Notes: generated by a model not told the origin, from the sequence alone. A stretch of DNA of 64,000 nt from Skermanella pratensis (GCF_008843145.1 NZ_CP030265.1:3526501-3590500); one strand, 5' to 3'; positions 1-10,168 are shown, counted from the first letter of the stretch. Program-made: numbers and translations.

Positions 1-1491
<1,491 letters not shown>

Positions 1492-1564
1492 GATCGGCCA
1501 CCTCTTGGTTGACGGCATGGACGGAAGAACCGCTGCATCGCGGCCAGGGTGAGGGAGCGCTGCT

Positions 1565-2095
1565 TCACTGGACCTCGATACTCTTTACCTGCCAGACCGA
1601 GCGGCCGAAATAAACTTCGTTGTAGAGACCGGGATTGCTGTCGAAGGGGTAGATCACGAAGATCGGTCCCTGATGGCGTACCGGCAGATAGGCGTCGTTC
1701 TTCTTCAGGGCGAGAATGACGTCGAACTTCAAGAAGTCGTCGAGCGGAACTTCGGCCGAGTAGTCGTTGAGCGCGGTGATCCGAAGCTTCGAACCCTGAG
1801 CCCCGACCGCCTGCAGCACAGCGCGGGCGAGCGGCCCCTCGAAGGCGTTCACTCCTTCCGCCCAAGGGGTCTTCACCTTCGCCACGCGGCCGGGCAAGGC
1901 TTCCAGCATCGCCAGATCGAACTGCGCCCCGGCGGCGCCGTTGGTCTGCGTGATCCTGCCGCTTACGGTCAGCACGACCGGCCCGCTCGGCGCCGCCAGG
2001 GAACCGGCGGCGGCCTGGCCCGGCTGGAAAACGGACGACCAGACGATCAGCGAGAGAGCGGCCAGGGAAAGAAAGGCACGGTACGTTGCGAACAT
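1565..2095 (-). CDS. Periplasmic molybdopterin-oxidoreductase-like small protein
   Basis: A 176-residue exported protein with an N-terminal signal peptide (hydrophobic ~8-29, cleavage probably after QAAA). The mature part resembles the small stand-alone members of the sulfite-oxidase/oxidoreductase molybdopterin-binding family: a VLTVSGRI start, a LEALP segment, a central [16 protein letters not shown] block and the ending [13 protein letters not shown]. The cysteine that ligates molybdenum in true sulfite oxidases is not evident, so a ligand-binding role is at least as likely as catalysis. It is followed at 73 bp by a hybrid sensor kinase. The pairing of this kind of protein with a two-component sensor recurs in proteobacteria as far as I recall. 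Family call is good; function is unproven. Confidence 0.72.
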   Translation of the reverse strand: MFATYRAFLSLAALSLIVWSSVFQPGQAAAGSLAAPSGPVVLTVSGRITQTNGAAGAQFDLAMLEALPGRVAKVKTPWAEGVNAFEGPLARAVLQAVGAQGSKLRITALNDYSAEVPLDDFLKFDVILALKKNDAYLPVRHQGPIFVIYPFDSNPGLYNEVYFGRSVWQVKSIEVQ

Positions 2096-2220
2096 GGTGA
2101 CACCTCTGACGCGGTGGAGATCTGATACCTCTTAGGATATTTCCGGACTAGCTGGCGATTTGGCATAAATCCACACCGCATCGAGGCAATCGGTGATACA
2201 TCGCCTCCTCCCCTGTAGCC

Positions 2221-2364
2221 GCAAATGTCATCATCCGTCATGACCGGCCGATCGCCGCGGGCACCGGCCCCGGGCGATAAGCGGGGCGGAAGGGGCCTGT
2301 TGACGCCCTCGCATGTCATGAAGTGCCAGCAAATGTCATCCGGCGACGTCCAGCGTCATGACCG
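2221..2364. repeat. Direct repeat pair in the non-coding region upstream of the oxidoreductase-like gene
   Basis: The 478 bp between 2096 and the IS hold no convincing gene. They carry a repeated bipartite motif. GCAAATGTCATC occurs at 2221-2232 and 2329-2340, and each copy is followed by CGTCATGACCG (2236-2246 and 2354-2364). A related GCATGTCATGA lies at 2311-2321. CGTCATGACCG contains the palindrome GTCATGAC. Both copies lie upstream of the minus-strand gene at 2095, so they could be regulator binding sites for that operon; no known regulator is recognised. Confidence 0.5.
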
Positions 2365-2564
2365 CCTCGGCTCCCGGCTGCCTCAACGGCATGGGACGAC
2401 CATCGGGCGGCTTCGACCAAGGTGCGGTCGGTGGTCGCATGGCGGACGGCTCCTTCATGCCGACGCGGCAGGGTATGGGGACCGTCCGCCGGAGCGTCGG
2501 CGGGATCGGGCACGGGCCTTTCCGGGGGAAATTCTCAGGAATATTATCTTATCGCCACAGGAAA

Positions 2565-2573
2565 GGCAATCGC
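2565..2573. repeat. IS target-site duplication, left copy
   Basis: GGCAATCGC directly abuts the left inverted repeat of the ISAs1 element. The identical 9 bases follow the right inverted repeat at 3828-3836, which marks the exact insertion point. Confidence 0.88.
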
Positions 2574-3827
2574 CAGGGCAATCGCTTGAAGGGCTGTCAT
2601 TGTAGGATTCCCTGGATTGTCGGGATGTGATTCAAAGGAATCTCCTTGAGGAGGAGGTTTCGATGGCGGTTACGGCGGCGGGGACCGGGTTGCTGGCGCA
2701 CTTCAGTGCGCTGGAGGACCCGCGGCAGAGTGGCAAGGTTTTGTACCCTCTGCCGGAGATCCTTCTGGTCGTGCTATGCGGAACGCTGAGCGGGTGCGAC
2801 GACTTTGTCGAGATGGCGCTCTGGGGACGCGAGCACCTGAGCTTTCTGCGCAGCTTTGAGCCGTTTGCGCGCGGCATCGCCAGCCACGACACCCTCAACG
2901 ACGTCGTCCGGGCGCTTGATCCGGCCCTGTTCGAGGATTGTTTCGTCAGCTGGATCAACAGCTTGCGCGGTGCGGCGGGAGCCGAGGAGATCGCCGTGCC
3001 GGAGACGATCGCGATCGATGGCAAGACCATGCGGCGCAGCGGCAGCCGGCGGGGTGCCGGACCGCTGCATCTGGTCTCGGCCTGGGCGTGTGGCCAGCGT
3101 CTGGTGCTGGCCCAGGAAGCGGTGACCGGCAAGTCCAACGAGATCACCGCGATCCCGCGCCTGCTCGACCAACTGGTGCTCAAGGGCGCCCTGGTGACGA
3201 TCGACGCCATGGGCTGCCAGCGCGCCATCGCCGAGCAGATCGTTGAAGCCGAGGCCGATTACGTGCTGGCGATCAAAGGCAACCAGAAATCCCTGTATGG
3301 CTCGATCCAGCGCGCCATCGCCGAGGGGCGGGCCGAGGACGGCTTCGGCCTCGACATGGTGCGGATCGAAGACGCCGATCACGGGCGGAACGAGGTGCGC
3401 CGGCACTTCATCCTGCACGACGTCAGCACACTCAACCGGCGCCACGCCTGGCCGGGATTGGGCGCGGTCGGCATGGTCGAGGCCGAGGTCGAGCGCGACG
3501 GCAAGACCACCGTCACCCGGCGCTGCTTCCTGTGCTCCCGACCGATGAGCGCTGCTGAGTTCGCCGCCGTAGTCCGCTCCCATTGGCAAATCGAGAATTC
3601 GCTGCATTGGGTGCTCGATGTCGTCTTCCGCGACGACCATGCCCGCGTCCGCAAAGGCTATGGCGCTAGGAACATGGGCCTGATCAAGCGTATTGCCGTC
3701 AACCTGCTGAAATCCGCCACAGATAAAAACAGCCTCAAGGTCCGTCGAAAAAAAGCTTCCTGGTCAACCGGTTACCTCCACTCCCTCATAATTGGAACTG
3801 CCTGAGCGCCTTCAAGCGATTCCCCTG
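2574..3827 (+). mobile_element. Complete ISAs1-family insertion sequence, 1254 bp
   Basis: The left end reads CAGGGCAATCGCTTGAAGGG (2574-2593). The right end, read on the opposite strand from 3827, is CAGGGGAATCGCTTGAAGGC. The two match at 18 of the first 19 positions. The element is bordered by a perfect 9-bp direct repeat GGCAATCGC, within the 8-10 bp usual for this family, and holds one intact transposase gene. Intact gene, nearly matching ends and an unmutated duplication imply recent insertion. The target sequence itself resembles the inside of the element's own end (GGCAATCGC also occurs within the left repeat). It landed in the intergenic region between the oxidoreductase/kinase operon and the formate dehydrogenase terminator, so no gene is broken. 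Confidence 0.93.
2663..3805 (+). CDS. ISAs1-family transposase
   Basis: A 380-residue DDE transposase starting at the ATG with GGAGGAGG 6-7 bases upstream. The N-terminal segment (HFSALEDPRQSGKVLYPLPE) is the usual ISAs1 N-terminal domain. The catalytic core shows AIDGKTMRRSG (first Asp), TIDAMGCQ (second Asp) and HWQIENSLHWVLDVVF (Glu). The strand VLAIKGNQ and a typical C-terminal block (RKGYGARNMGLIKRIAVNLL) are also present. Length is normal for the family and there is no frameshift, so the enzyme is probably active. The neighbouring in-frame extension up to 2627 has no better start. Confidence 0.95.
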   Translation: MAVTAAGTGLLAHFSALEDPRQSGKVLYPLPEILLVVLCGTLSGCDDFVEMALWGREHLSFLRSFEPFARGIASHDTLNDVVRALDPALFEDCFVSWINSLRGAAGAEEIAVPETIAIDGKTMRRSGSRRGAGPLHLVSAWACGQRLVLAQEAVTGKSNEITAIPRLLDQLVLKGALVTIDAMGCQRAIAEQIVEAEADYVLAIKGNQKSLYGSIQRAIAEGRAEDGFGLDMVRIEDADHGRNEVRRHFILHDVSTLNRRHAWPGLGAVGMVEAEVERDGKTTVTRRCFLCSRPMSAAEFAAVVRSHWQIENSLHWVLDVVFRDDHARVRKGYGARNMGLIKRIAVNLLKSATDKNSLKVRRKKASWSTGYLHSLIIGTA

Positions 3828-3836
3828 GGCAATCGC
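3828..3836. repeat. IS target-site duplication, right copy
   Basis: GGCAATCGC immediately outside the right inverted repeat, identical to 2565-2573. Confidence 0.88.
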
Positions 3837-3959
3837 CGTCAGGCGAATGCGGAAAGCCTGCAGGAGGGTTGAAGCCCGGTGTCGGCGTTCGCCTCCCGAT
3901 CGAAGACCGACCTGTGATTTGGAGGGGTTCATCGGTCGTTGTCGAACGTGGCTGGCACG

Positions 3960-3990
3960 AAAAACTCCGCCCCCTCGGGAGGGGGCGGAG
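3960..3990 (-). terminator. Rho-independent terminator of the formate dehydrogenase operon
   Basis: On the minus strand a 10-12 bp GC-only stem (CTCCGCCCCC pairing with GGGGGCGGAG, 3965-3990) is followed at once by TTTTT (3964-3960). It lies 31 bp past the stop codon of the gamma subunit. One of the clearest terminators in the window. Confidence 0.9.
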
Positions 3991-4020
3991 CGATGGTTCG
4001 GGACTTGCTCGGGTGCGCTA

Positions 4021-5070
4021 CTATTCCGCCGGCATGCCCGGCGAGTGCGGGTCGCGGTGCATGGGCACCTTGCTGGGGCCGTCGCGGGTATCGGTCGAGA
4101 TGCCCTGGGTTTTCAGCCAGCCGGCGTGGTGCTCGCGGGCCCAGTTCAGGTCGACCTCGCCGTTGCCCATGGCGTCGAAGGCGCCTTCCATCCCGATCGT
4201 GCCGATGTAGATATGGCCGAAGATGACCGCCATCAGGACTGCCGTGCCCAGCCAGTGGACGATGTGGGAGATCTGCATGCCGCCCACGCCGGTCAGGTAG
4301 AACGGGAACATCAGCATGTAGCCGCTGACCGCCATGGCGAGGCCGCCCAGCACGATGGTCCAGAAGATCATCTTCTGGCCGGCGTTGAAGCGGCCGGCTT
4401 CCGGGTGCATGCCGTTGTTCAGGAAGCCGCCGCCCTGTTTGATCCAGGTCAGGTCGGCCTTTTCCGGGATGTTGTCCTTGATCCACAGGACCAGCATCAT
4501 CAGGATGCCGAGGACGAACGGGAAGCTCAGGAAATTGTGGGAGAACTTCCCGTAGGTCGCCAGCACCGTGAAGGCCTCGTGCCCGATCAGCGGGATCAGC
4601 AGCGGCCGTCCGAAGGCCAGGATGAGCCCGCTCAACGCCAGGACGATGAAGCTGGATGCGGTCAGCCAATGGGCGAAGCGGTCGATCGGCATGAAGCGGG
4701 TGACGGTTCGCCCGGCTCGGCCCGCGACGATGCGAATCTTGCCGCGGAACATGTAGAACGCGGCCAACCCCAGCAGCATCCCGCCCATGGCGACGCCGGA
4801 AATGATGCGGCCGTAGTAGTTGCGGAATTCCCGCCAGTCCCGGCCCTGGGGCTGGACCAGGGTCGCCAGCTTGCCGTCAGGGATGCTGACGTAGCCCTGC
4901 ACCTTGCCCTGGAGCTGCTGGTAAAGCTCCACCTCCTCCTTCGCGGAAGGGGAGTTGGGCGTCACGACCTGGTCGAGCTGGGCATGGGCTGCGGGTGCCG
5001 CGACCAGCAGGAGGACGGCGACGGCCAAGCCGGTCAGGAGCCTGAGGATCGTTCCGGGCATCATCGGCAT
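4021..5070 (-). CDS. fdhC: Formate dehydrogenase gamma subunit, cytochrome b556
   Basis: Integral membrane cytochrome b that passes electrons from the beta subunit to quinone. I start at ATG 5070, which has AAGGAG 8 bases upstream, giving 349 residues. A GTG at 5097 would overlap fdhB and has no such site. A signal peptide (MPMMPG... to AHA) precedes a periplasmic segment rich in Pro/Gln, as in the long FDH gamma subunits. Then come a first membrane helix and four core helices. Likely haem ligands are in RFAHWLTASSF, YGKFSHNF and ISHIVHWLGTAV. The order alpha-beta-gamma and the tight spacing (19 bp after fdhB) support the assignment. The gene ends 31 bp before a strong terminator. Confidence 0.92.
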   Translation of the reverse strand: MPMMPGTILRLLTGLAVAVLLLVAAPAAHAQLDQVVTPNSPSAKEEVELYQQLQGKVQGYVSIPDGKLATLVQPQGRDWREFRNYYGRIISGVAMGGMLLGLAAFYMFRGKIRIVAGRAGRTVTRFMPIDRFAHWLTASSFIVLALSGLILAFGRPLLIPLIGHEAFTVLATYGKFSHNFLSFPFVLGILMMLVLWIKDNIPEKADLTWIKQGGGFLNNGMHPEAGRFNAGQKMIFWTIVLGGLAMAVSGYMLMFPFYLTGVGGMQISHIVHWLGTAVLMAVIFGHIYIGTIGMEGAFDAMGNGEVDLNWAREHHAGWLKTQGISTDTRDGPSKVPMHRDPHSPGMPAE

Positions 5071-5089
5071 TGCGTGTTCTCCTTCGCCA

Positions 5090-5689
5090 TCAGACACCCC
5101 GGTCCGTCTGGCCGTAGGCGGTGGTCCAGCCCCAGGCGCCGGAGCCGTAGCCCCGGCGGACGACGCGCTCCTTGTAGATGTCGGCGATGATGTCGCCGTC
5201 GCCGGCCATCAGGGCGCGGGTCGAGCACATCTCGGCGCACAGCGGCAGCTTGCCCTCCGCAAGCCGGTTGGTGCCGTAGCCGTGGTATTCGATCAGCGTC
5301 ATGTCCTCTTCCGGCCCGCCGGCGCAGAAGGTGCACTTGTCCATCTTGCCCCGGCCGCCGAAATTGGTCGTCTGCGGGAACTGCGGCGCTCCGAAGGGAC
5401 AGGCATAGAAGCAGTAGCCGCAGCCGATGCACAGCTCCTTGGAGTGCAGCACCACGCCGTCGGCGGTGGTGTAGAAACAGTCCACCGGGCACACCGCCGC
5501 GCAGGGCGCGTCCGTGCAGTGCATGCAGGCCATGGAGATCGACTTCTCGCCCGGCTTGCCGTCGTTCAGCGTGACGACGCGGCGGCGGTTGATGCCCCAG
5601 GGGACGTCGTGTTCGTTCTTGCAGGCGGTGACGCAGGCGTTGCACTCGATGCAACGGTCGCTGTCGCAGAGGAATTTCATTCTTGCCAT
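5090..5689 (-). CDS. fdhB: Formate dehydrogenase beta subunit, four [4Fe-4S] clusters
   Basis: A 199-residue ferredoxin-like electron-transfer subunit. Four Cys motifs are visible: CIECNACVTAC, CMHCTDAPCAAVC, CIGCGYCFYAC and CTFCAGG with later CAEMC. This is the DMSO reductase/FdnH arrangement, without the C-terminal membrane anchor of E. coli FdnH. It sits 25 bp after fdhA and 19 bp before the cytochrome gene. It should carry electrons from the molybdenum/tungsten subunit to cytochrome b on the periplasmic face, co-exported with the Tat-targeted alpha subunit. Confidence 0.94.
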   Translation of the reverse strand: MARMKFLCDSDRCIECNACVTACKNEHDVPWGINRRRVVTLNDGKPGEKSISMACMHCTDAPCAAVCPVDCFYTTADGVVLHSKELCIGCGYCFYACPFGAPQFPQTTNFGGRGKMDKCTFCAGGPEEDMTLIEYHGYGTNRLAEGKLPLCAEMCSTRALMAGDGDIIADIYKERVVRRGYGSGAWGWTTAYGQTDRGV

Positions 5690-5714
5690 GGTCGGTACTC
5701 TCGCCCTCCCCCGC

Positions 5715-8606
5715 TCAAGCCGGCTCGATGCGGCACAGGGTCACTTTGGTTTCCTGCATGAACGTCACCGGGTCGTAGCCGTAGGTCATGACGGCGTTGA
5801 CCGGGGCTCCCAGCACGATCGGGTCGGTGCCCGGAGGATAGGCCGCGCGCTGGTCCTCGCCTTCCCAGAATCCCGAGAAGTGGAACGGCATGAAGGCGAC
5901 GCCCTGCCCCACCCGGTCGGTGACGAAGGCCATCACCCGTGCCTTGCTGTCGTATTCCGGGCCGTAGACCCAGACGTCGGACCGGTGGCGGATGCCGAGA
6001 CGCTCGGCGTCCCTGGTGTTGACCTCGACGAACATGGTCTGCTGAAGCTCGGCCAGCCACGGGTTGGACCGGGTCTCCTCGCCGCCGCCCTCGTACTCGA
6101 CCAGACGGCCCGAGGTCAGGATGATCGGGAACTCCTTCGACACGTCGCGCGCCTGGATTGTCTTGCCGAGCTGCGTCATGCGGAAATCCCGGCGGTCGTC
6201 CATGGCCGGGTACTCGTCCACAAGGTCCCGGCGCGGGGTATAGAGCGGCTCGCGGTGGATCGGCACGGGGTCCGGCAGGTTCCACGCCACCGCCCGCGCC
6301 TTGGCGTTGCCGTGCGGCACGCAGCCATGCTTCATGGCGACGCGGATGATGCCCATGGACAGGTCGGTCATCCAGCTGACCTGATCGATGTTGTCGCCGC
6401 CGATCGCGTTGATCACCGCCATCTCGTCGGGCGTCAGATCGGCGTCCCAGCCCAGCTTCCTCAGCACGGCCATGGTGAACTCGGGATAGCCGTCGGTGAT
6501 CTCCGAACCCTTGGAGTAGGAGCCGTCGGCCAGCAGGCTGACGCCGTTCCGCTCGATCCCGAAGCGGGCCCGGAAGGTCGTGCCGCCTTCCATCACGTGC
6601 TTGGAGGTGTCGTAGAGCACGGCGGAGCCGGGATGCTTCATCTCCGGCGTTCCCCAGCACGGCCAGGGCAGGCCGTAATACTCGCCCTCCAGCGGTCCCC
6701 TGGTCGCCCGCATGCTGATCTTGTCGAAGTCGGCCTGGTGCTCCATGTGCATCTTCAGCCGCTCGGGGGACTGGCCCGTATAGCCGGTCGAAAGAGAGCC
6801 GCGGTTGATCTCCCGCAGGATGTCCTCGGCCCTCGGCTTGGTGCCGTCCACGGTGATGTGCTTGAAGAGCTGGTCCGCGAAGCCGAGCTTGCGGGCCAGG
6901 AGGTACATGGTCTCGTAGTCGTCCTTGGACTCGAAGATCGGGTCGACGACCGCGTCGGACCATTGGAGCGACCGGTTGGACGCGGCGCGGCAGCCTGCCA
7001 GTTCGAACTGGGTGCAGGCCGGCAGGATGTAGGTGCCGTTCTTGCGGTCGCTGACCGACGCGAAGGTGGTCGGATGCGGGTCCACCACCACCAGCAGGTC
7101 CAGCGCTTCGAGGCCGCGGCGCATCTCGGGCATGCGGGTGACGGTGTTGCCGCCGTGGCCGAAGGTGATGAAGGCCTTGATGTTGTCGGGCTGCTCCAAC
7201 TCACCCGGCTTCGCCAGCACGGCGTCGAACCAGCGGGTGGTCGGGATGCCCTTGGTCTCCATCAGCTCCTTGGAGGCGAAACGGCCCTTCAGCCACTCGT
7301 AGTCGACGTCCCAGACGCGCGCCCAATGCCGCCAGGCGCCCTCCGCGAGGCCGTAGTACGATGGCAGCGAGGTGACGTCGAGGCCCATGTCGGTGGCGCC
7401 CTGGACGTTGGAGTGGCCGCGGTAGATGTTGGCCCCGCCGCCTTCCTTGCCGATGTTGCCGAGGGCCAGCTGGAAGATGCTGAAGGCGCGGACATTGGCG
7501 GTGCCGACGGTCTTCTGGGTGGCGCCCATGCACCAGATCAGGGTGGACGGCTTGTTCTTCGCCATCAGCTCCGTGACCTTGCGGAGCTGGTCGCCCGGAA
7601 CGCCGGTCACCCGCTCGACCTCCTCCGGGTTCCACTTCTTCACCTCGGCCCGGATCTCGTCCATGCCGTAGACGCGCTGGCGGATATATTCCTTGTCCTC
7701 CCAGCCGTTCTCGAAGACGTGCCAGAGCATGCCCCAGATCACCGGGATGTCCGTGCCGGGGCGGATGCGGATATAGTCGGTCGCGTGCGCGGCGGTCCGG
7801 GTGAAGCGGGGATCGATGACGATGAACGGCGCCCGGTTGTGCTCCTTGGCGCGCAGCATGTGCTGCATCGACACCGGATGCGCCTCGGCCGGGTTGCCGC
7901 CGATGATCATCAGCGCCTTGGCGTTATGGATGTCGTTGTAGCTGTTGGTCATGGCGCCGTAGCCCCACGTGTTCGCAACGCCGGCGACCGTCGTGGAGTG
8001 GCAGATGCGCGCCTGGTGGTCCACCGTGTTGGTGCCCCACAGGGCCGCGAACTTGCGGTAGAGATAAGCGCCTTCGTTCGAGAACTTGGCGGAGCCCAGC
8101 CAGAACACGCTGTCCGGACCCGACTTCTCGCGGATCTCCAGCAGCTTGTCGCCGATCTCGTCGATCGCCTGGTCCCAGGTGATCCGCTGCCACTCGCCGT
8201 TGACCAGCTTGACCGGATACTTGTTGCGGCGTTCGCCCTTGGTCAGTTCACGGACCGACGCGCCCTTGGCGCAGTGCGTACCCTGGCTGATCGGGCTGTC
8301 CCAGCCCGGCTCCTGGCCGACCCAGACACCGTTCTGCACCTCGGCGATGACCGTGCAGCCGACCGAACAGTGGGTGCAGATGCTCTTGCGCCGGGTGACC
8401 TCCACGTCCGGATCGACCGGCCCGGCTTCCGCCTTGCGGACCGTCGCGAGCGGCAGCGCCCCCAGCGCCGCCATGCCGCCGGCGGCGAGACCGGAGTTTC
8501 GAAGGAAGGTGCGGCGGTCCAGCGGGCCGCCGGCATTGGCCGCAGCGGCCAGGGTGGATGCGAGCGGCGAGCGTTGGGCGGTTCCCGGGCGTCTCTTGAC
8601 CAGCAT
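5715..8606 (-). CDS. fdhA: Formate dehydrogenase alpha subunit, Mo/W-bis-MGD, cysteine type, Tat-exported
   Basis: A 963-residue catalytic subunit oxidising formate to CO2. The Tat signal DRRTFLRNSGLAAGG is at residues 30-44. An N-terminal [4Fe-4S] motif CTHCSVGC with a distal THCAKG begins near residue 77. The active-site segment HQARICHSTTVAGVANTWG (near residue 200) carries Cys where E. coli FdnG has selenocysteine, followed by the family His. Molybdopterin-dinucleotide-binding segments follow, e.g. MIIGGNPAEAHPVSMQHML and the C-terminal MPFHFSGFWEG. It lies first in the alpha-beta-gamma series, 25 bp after the small Tat-target gene. fdhD/fdhE accessory genes are not in the window. A periplasm-facing respiratory enzyme is expected. 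Confidence 0.95.
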   Translation of the reverse strand: MLVKRRPGTAQRSPLASTLAAAANAGGPLDRRTFLRNSGLAAGGMAALGALPLATVRKAEAGPVDPDVEVTRRKSICTHCSVGCTVIAEVQNGVWVGQEPGWDSPISQGTHCAKGASVRELTKGERRNKYPVKLVNGEWQRITWDQAIDEIGDKLLEIREKSGPDSVFWLGSAKFSNEGAYLYRKFAALWGTNTVDHQARICHSTTVAGVANTWGYGAMTNSYNDIHNAKALMIIGGNPAEAHPVSMQHMLRAKEHNRAPFIVIDPRFTRTAAHATDYIRIRPGTDIPVIWGMLWHVFENGWEDKEYIRQRVYGMDEIRAEVKKWNPEEVERVTGVPGDQLRKVTELMAKNKPSTLIWCMGATQKTVGTANVRAFSIFQLALGNIGKEGGGANIYRGHSNVQGATDMGLDVTSLPSYYGLAEGAWRHWARVWDVDYEWLKGRFASKELMETKGIPTTRWFDAVLAKPGELEQPDNIKAFITFGHGGNTVTRMPEMRRGLEALDLLVVVDPHPTTFASVSDRKNGTYILPACTQFELAGCRAASNRSLQWSDAVVDPIFESKDDYETMYLLARKLGFADQLFKHITVDGTKPRAEDILREINRGSLSTGYTGQSPERLKMHMEHQADFDKISMRATRGPLEGEYYGLPWPCWGTPEMKHPGSAVLYDTSKHVMEGGTTFRARFGIERNGVSLLADGSYSKGSEITDGYPEFTMAVLRKLGWDADLTPDEMAVINAIGGDNIDQVSWMTDLSMGIIRVAMKHGCVPHGNAKARAVAWNLPDPVPIHREPLYTPRRDLVDEYPAMDDRRDFRMTQLGKTIQARDVSKEFPIILTSGRLVEYEGGGEETRSNPWLAELQQTMFVEVNTRDAERLGIRHRSDVWVYGPEYDSKARVMAFVTDRVGQGVAFMPFHFSGFWEGEDQRAAYPPGTDPIVLGAPVNAVMTYGYDPVTFMQETKVTLCRIEPA

Positions 8607-8631
8607 TGACGTCTTTCCTCCTGGATCCGCC

Positions 8632-8862
8632 TTAGAGGCGGTTCAGCGCGTAGAACTGCTGCACATGGGCGGTTTCCTGGTAACGCGGCTTGACGCGCTC
8701 TTCGGGCGCCTCCTCCGCCGCGACGCCTGTCGCGGCCAAGGGTACGGCGGCCGCGGCAGCCGTGCCGGCCAGGCCGATCACCTTCAGGAAATCCCGGCGT
8801 TCGACCGGTGAACCGCCGACCCCACCCTTCCGCTCAACCCCGATGTTCTTTTCCGATGACAT
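8632..8862 (-). CDS. Formate dehydrogenase region Tat-target small protein
   Basis: A 76-residue protein with a Tat signal (ERRDFLKVIGLAG, residues ~22-34) followed by an Ala-rich hydrophobic stretch. The short mature tail ends YQETAHVQQFYALNRL. This matches the small 'formate dehydrogenase region TAT target' family found directly upstream of FDH alpha genes. It is 25 bp upstream of fdhA, so it is co-transcribed. The role is unknown; help with export or maturation of the enzyme is a reasonable guess. The start at ATG 8862 is the first good one in frame, with GAGGA about 10 bases upstream. Confidence 0.85.
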   Translation of the reverse strand: MSSEKNIGVERKGGVGGSPVERRDFLKVIGLAGTAAAAAVPLAATGVAAEEAPEERVKPRYQETAHVQQFYALNRL

Positions 8863-9067
8863 TGTCCGGTCGTCCTCATTCTTCCGATCCCGCTTCCCGG
8901 CGCCGGGAAGGGTCTGGCCCTTATGTGCTGGACAACACGCACGCACGCGAAAAGTCCCGGTCTCGAAAGCACAAGAAACCAACTGGCAGCATGGCTGTTG
9001 AGCGCTCGACACAGACTCCATCCGGCCCCGGCCGCCATGGGGCGGACAAGTAGGAAGGATCAACATC

Positions 9068-9430
9068 TTGCACGCGAAGCCGATCATTCTGGGCGCGGCC
9101 CTGCTGGCCATGGCCGCCGTCTCGGCCGGTGCCCAGGGAATCAAGAAGGAGACGTTGACGGAGGACCCGAACGTAACGCGCAGCCTGGAGCCCGGCTCGA
9201 CCCCCCAGGGGACGCGGTCGCCGGACCCCAATCAGAAGCAGAACGAGAACCCGGCCGAAATCCGGGGGACAGTCGATCGTTTGCGGGAGAACCCTACCGA
9301 CATCCAGGGCAACGACGTGAAGCGCGAGACCCGCGACAGCGGCCAGCCTCAGGCCGAGGAGACGGCCCAGGACAAGGAGAACCGCGCCGGCGTGCCGGAC
9401 GCCAACGAGCCTGAGGACCAGCCGAAGTAG
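9068..9430 (+). CDS. Secreted, disordered hypothetical protein
   Basis: A 120-residue protein starting at TTG 9068, with AGGAAGGA about 9 bases upstream. A signal peptide (residues 1-22, ending AGA) is followed by a mature region that is almost entirely Asp, Glu, Asn, Pro, Gln, Arg and Thr. That composition predicts an intrinsically disordered periplasmic or surface protein. It is divergent from the formate dehydrogenase operon with 205 bp between. No family recognised. Confidence 0.65.
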   Translation: MHAKPIILGAALLAMAAVSAGAQGIKKETLTEDPNVTRSLEPGSTPQGTRSPDPNQKQNENPAEIRGTVDRLRENPTDIQGNDVKRETRDSGQPQAEETAQDKENRAGVPDANEPEDQPK

Positions 9431-9434
9431 GACG

Positions 9435-9451
9435 GCTTTCCGACGGAAAGC
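9435..9451. terminator. Small hairpin after the secreted hypothetical gene
   Basis: GCTTTCC-GAC-GGAAAGC, a 7-bp stem just 4 bp after the stop codon. There is no U-tract, so it is at best a weak terminator or an RNA 3'-end stabiliser. Confidence 0.35.
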
Positions 9452-9580
9452 GTTCCGGGACGGCCCCGGTTCCGGTCAGCCGTGCCGGACAGGTTCCTGA
9501 CGGTCCGTCGAGATTCCTGAGACTCTTCAAAGGACGGACGGGCGGGCGCGGCGGCGGCCCGTCCGATCCGCCGGCCCCGC

Positions 9581-9985
9581 CTACAGCACCATGTGGCGGG
9601 CGCGGGCGCCGCGCTCGATCGCGGCGGCGTTGAGCCGGTCGATCTCCAGGCTGTCGCGCAGCAGTTCCAGCAGGCGCAGCTCCTCCTGGGTCGTGTAGCC
9701 GTCGGCCGCGGCGACGTCGCAGGCGACGGCGTACGCGGTCTCCCGCAGCTTCGGCGGCAGACCTTGCGTGATCTCGGCGAGCGCCGCGTCCAATCCGTCG
9801 CGCTGGCCGAGCAGTTCGGTGCAGTCCGCGGCGATTTCGGACAAGCGGCCGGTGTCGAAGTCGCGGAAGACCGGCAGATACCGGACCGTCTCGCTGATGG
9901 TGTTCAGTTCCGCATCCGTCATGTCCGCATCGGAAGCGGACACCATGACCATGGTGTAGATCAGCGCGGCATGGTGGTCGATCAT
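9581..9985 (-). CDS. TerB-like (tellurite-resistance TerB family) protein
   Basis: A 134-residue all-alpha protein. Acidic and hydrophobic segments (ALIYTMVMVSASDADMTDAE, AYAVACDVAAADGYTTQEE) match the duplicated TerB fold, in which conserved Asp/Glu residues sit in D-x-x-x-x-x-E loops. I prefer ATG 9985 with AGAAGG 6 bases upstream over the ATG 30 bp further up. No ter operon partners are nearby; stand-alone TerB proteins are common in alphaproteobacteria and usually have no proven function. Upstream and divergent is the response regulator at 10169. Confidence 0.75.
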   Translation of the reverse strand: MIDHHAALIYTMVMVSASDADMTDAELNTISETVRYLPVFRDFDTGRLSEIAADCTELLGQRDGLDAALAEITQGLPPKLRETAYAVACDVAAADGYTTQEELRLLELLRDSLEIDRLNAAAIERGARARHMVL

Positions 9986-10168
9986 GATAAGCCTTCTCGC
10001 GATTGTCCTGCGCACATGTGCCCGCGCGCGCGATGAACTTCAAGGGTGGCGCATGACCTCATGCATAGCCGTTATTGCCGGGAGAAGGCTGCCTCGACAC
10101 GGCAGTGCCTTCGCCTTATCTTGATGCATACCGAGTGACGGCGGTTCCGTCCGATGGGGAATGCTCTG

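Noticed and set aside
5514-8609. Very long plus-strand open frame (over 1000 codons) opposite formate dehydrogenase
   Set aside because: It is antisense to a well-defined enzyme gene and rich in His/Asp/Arg/Gly/Val, the usual product of reading GC-rich codons backwards. No family recognised.
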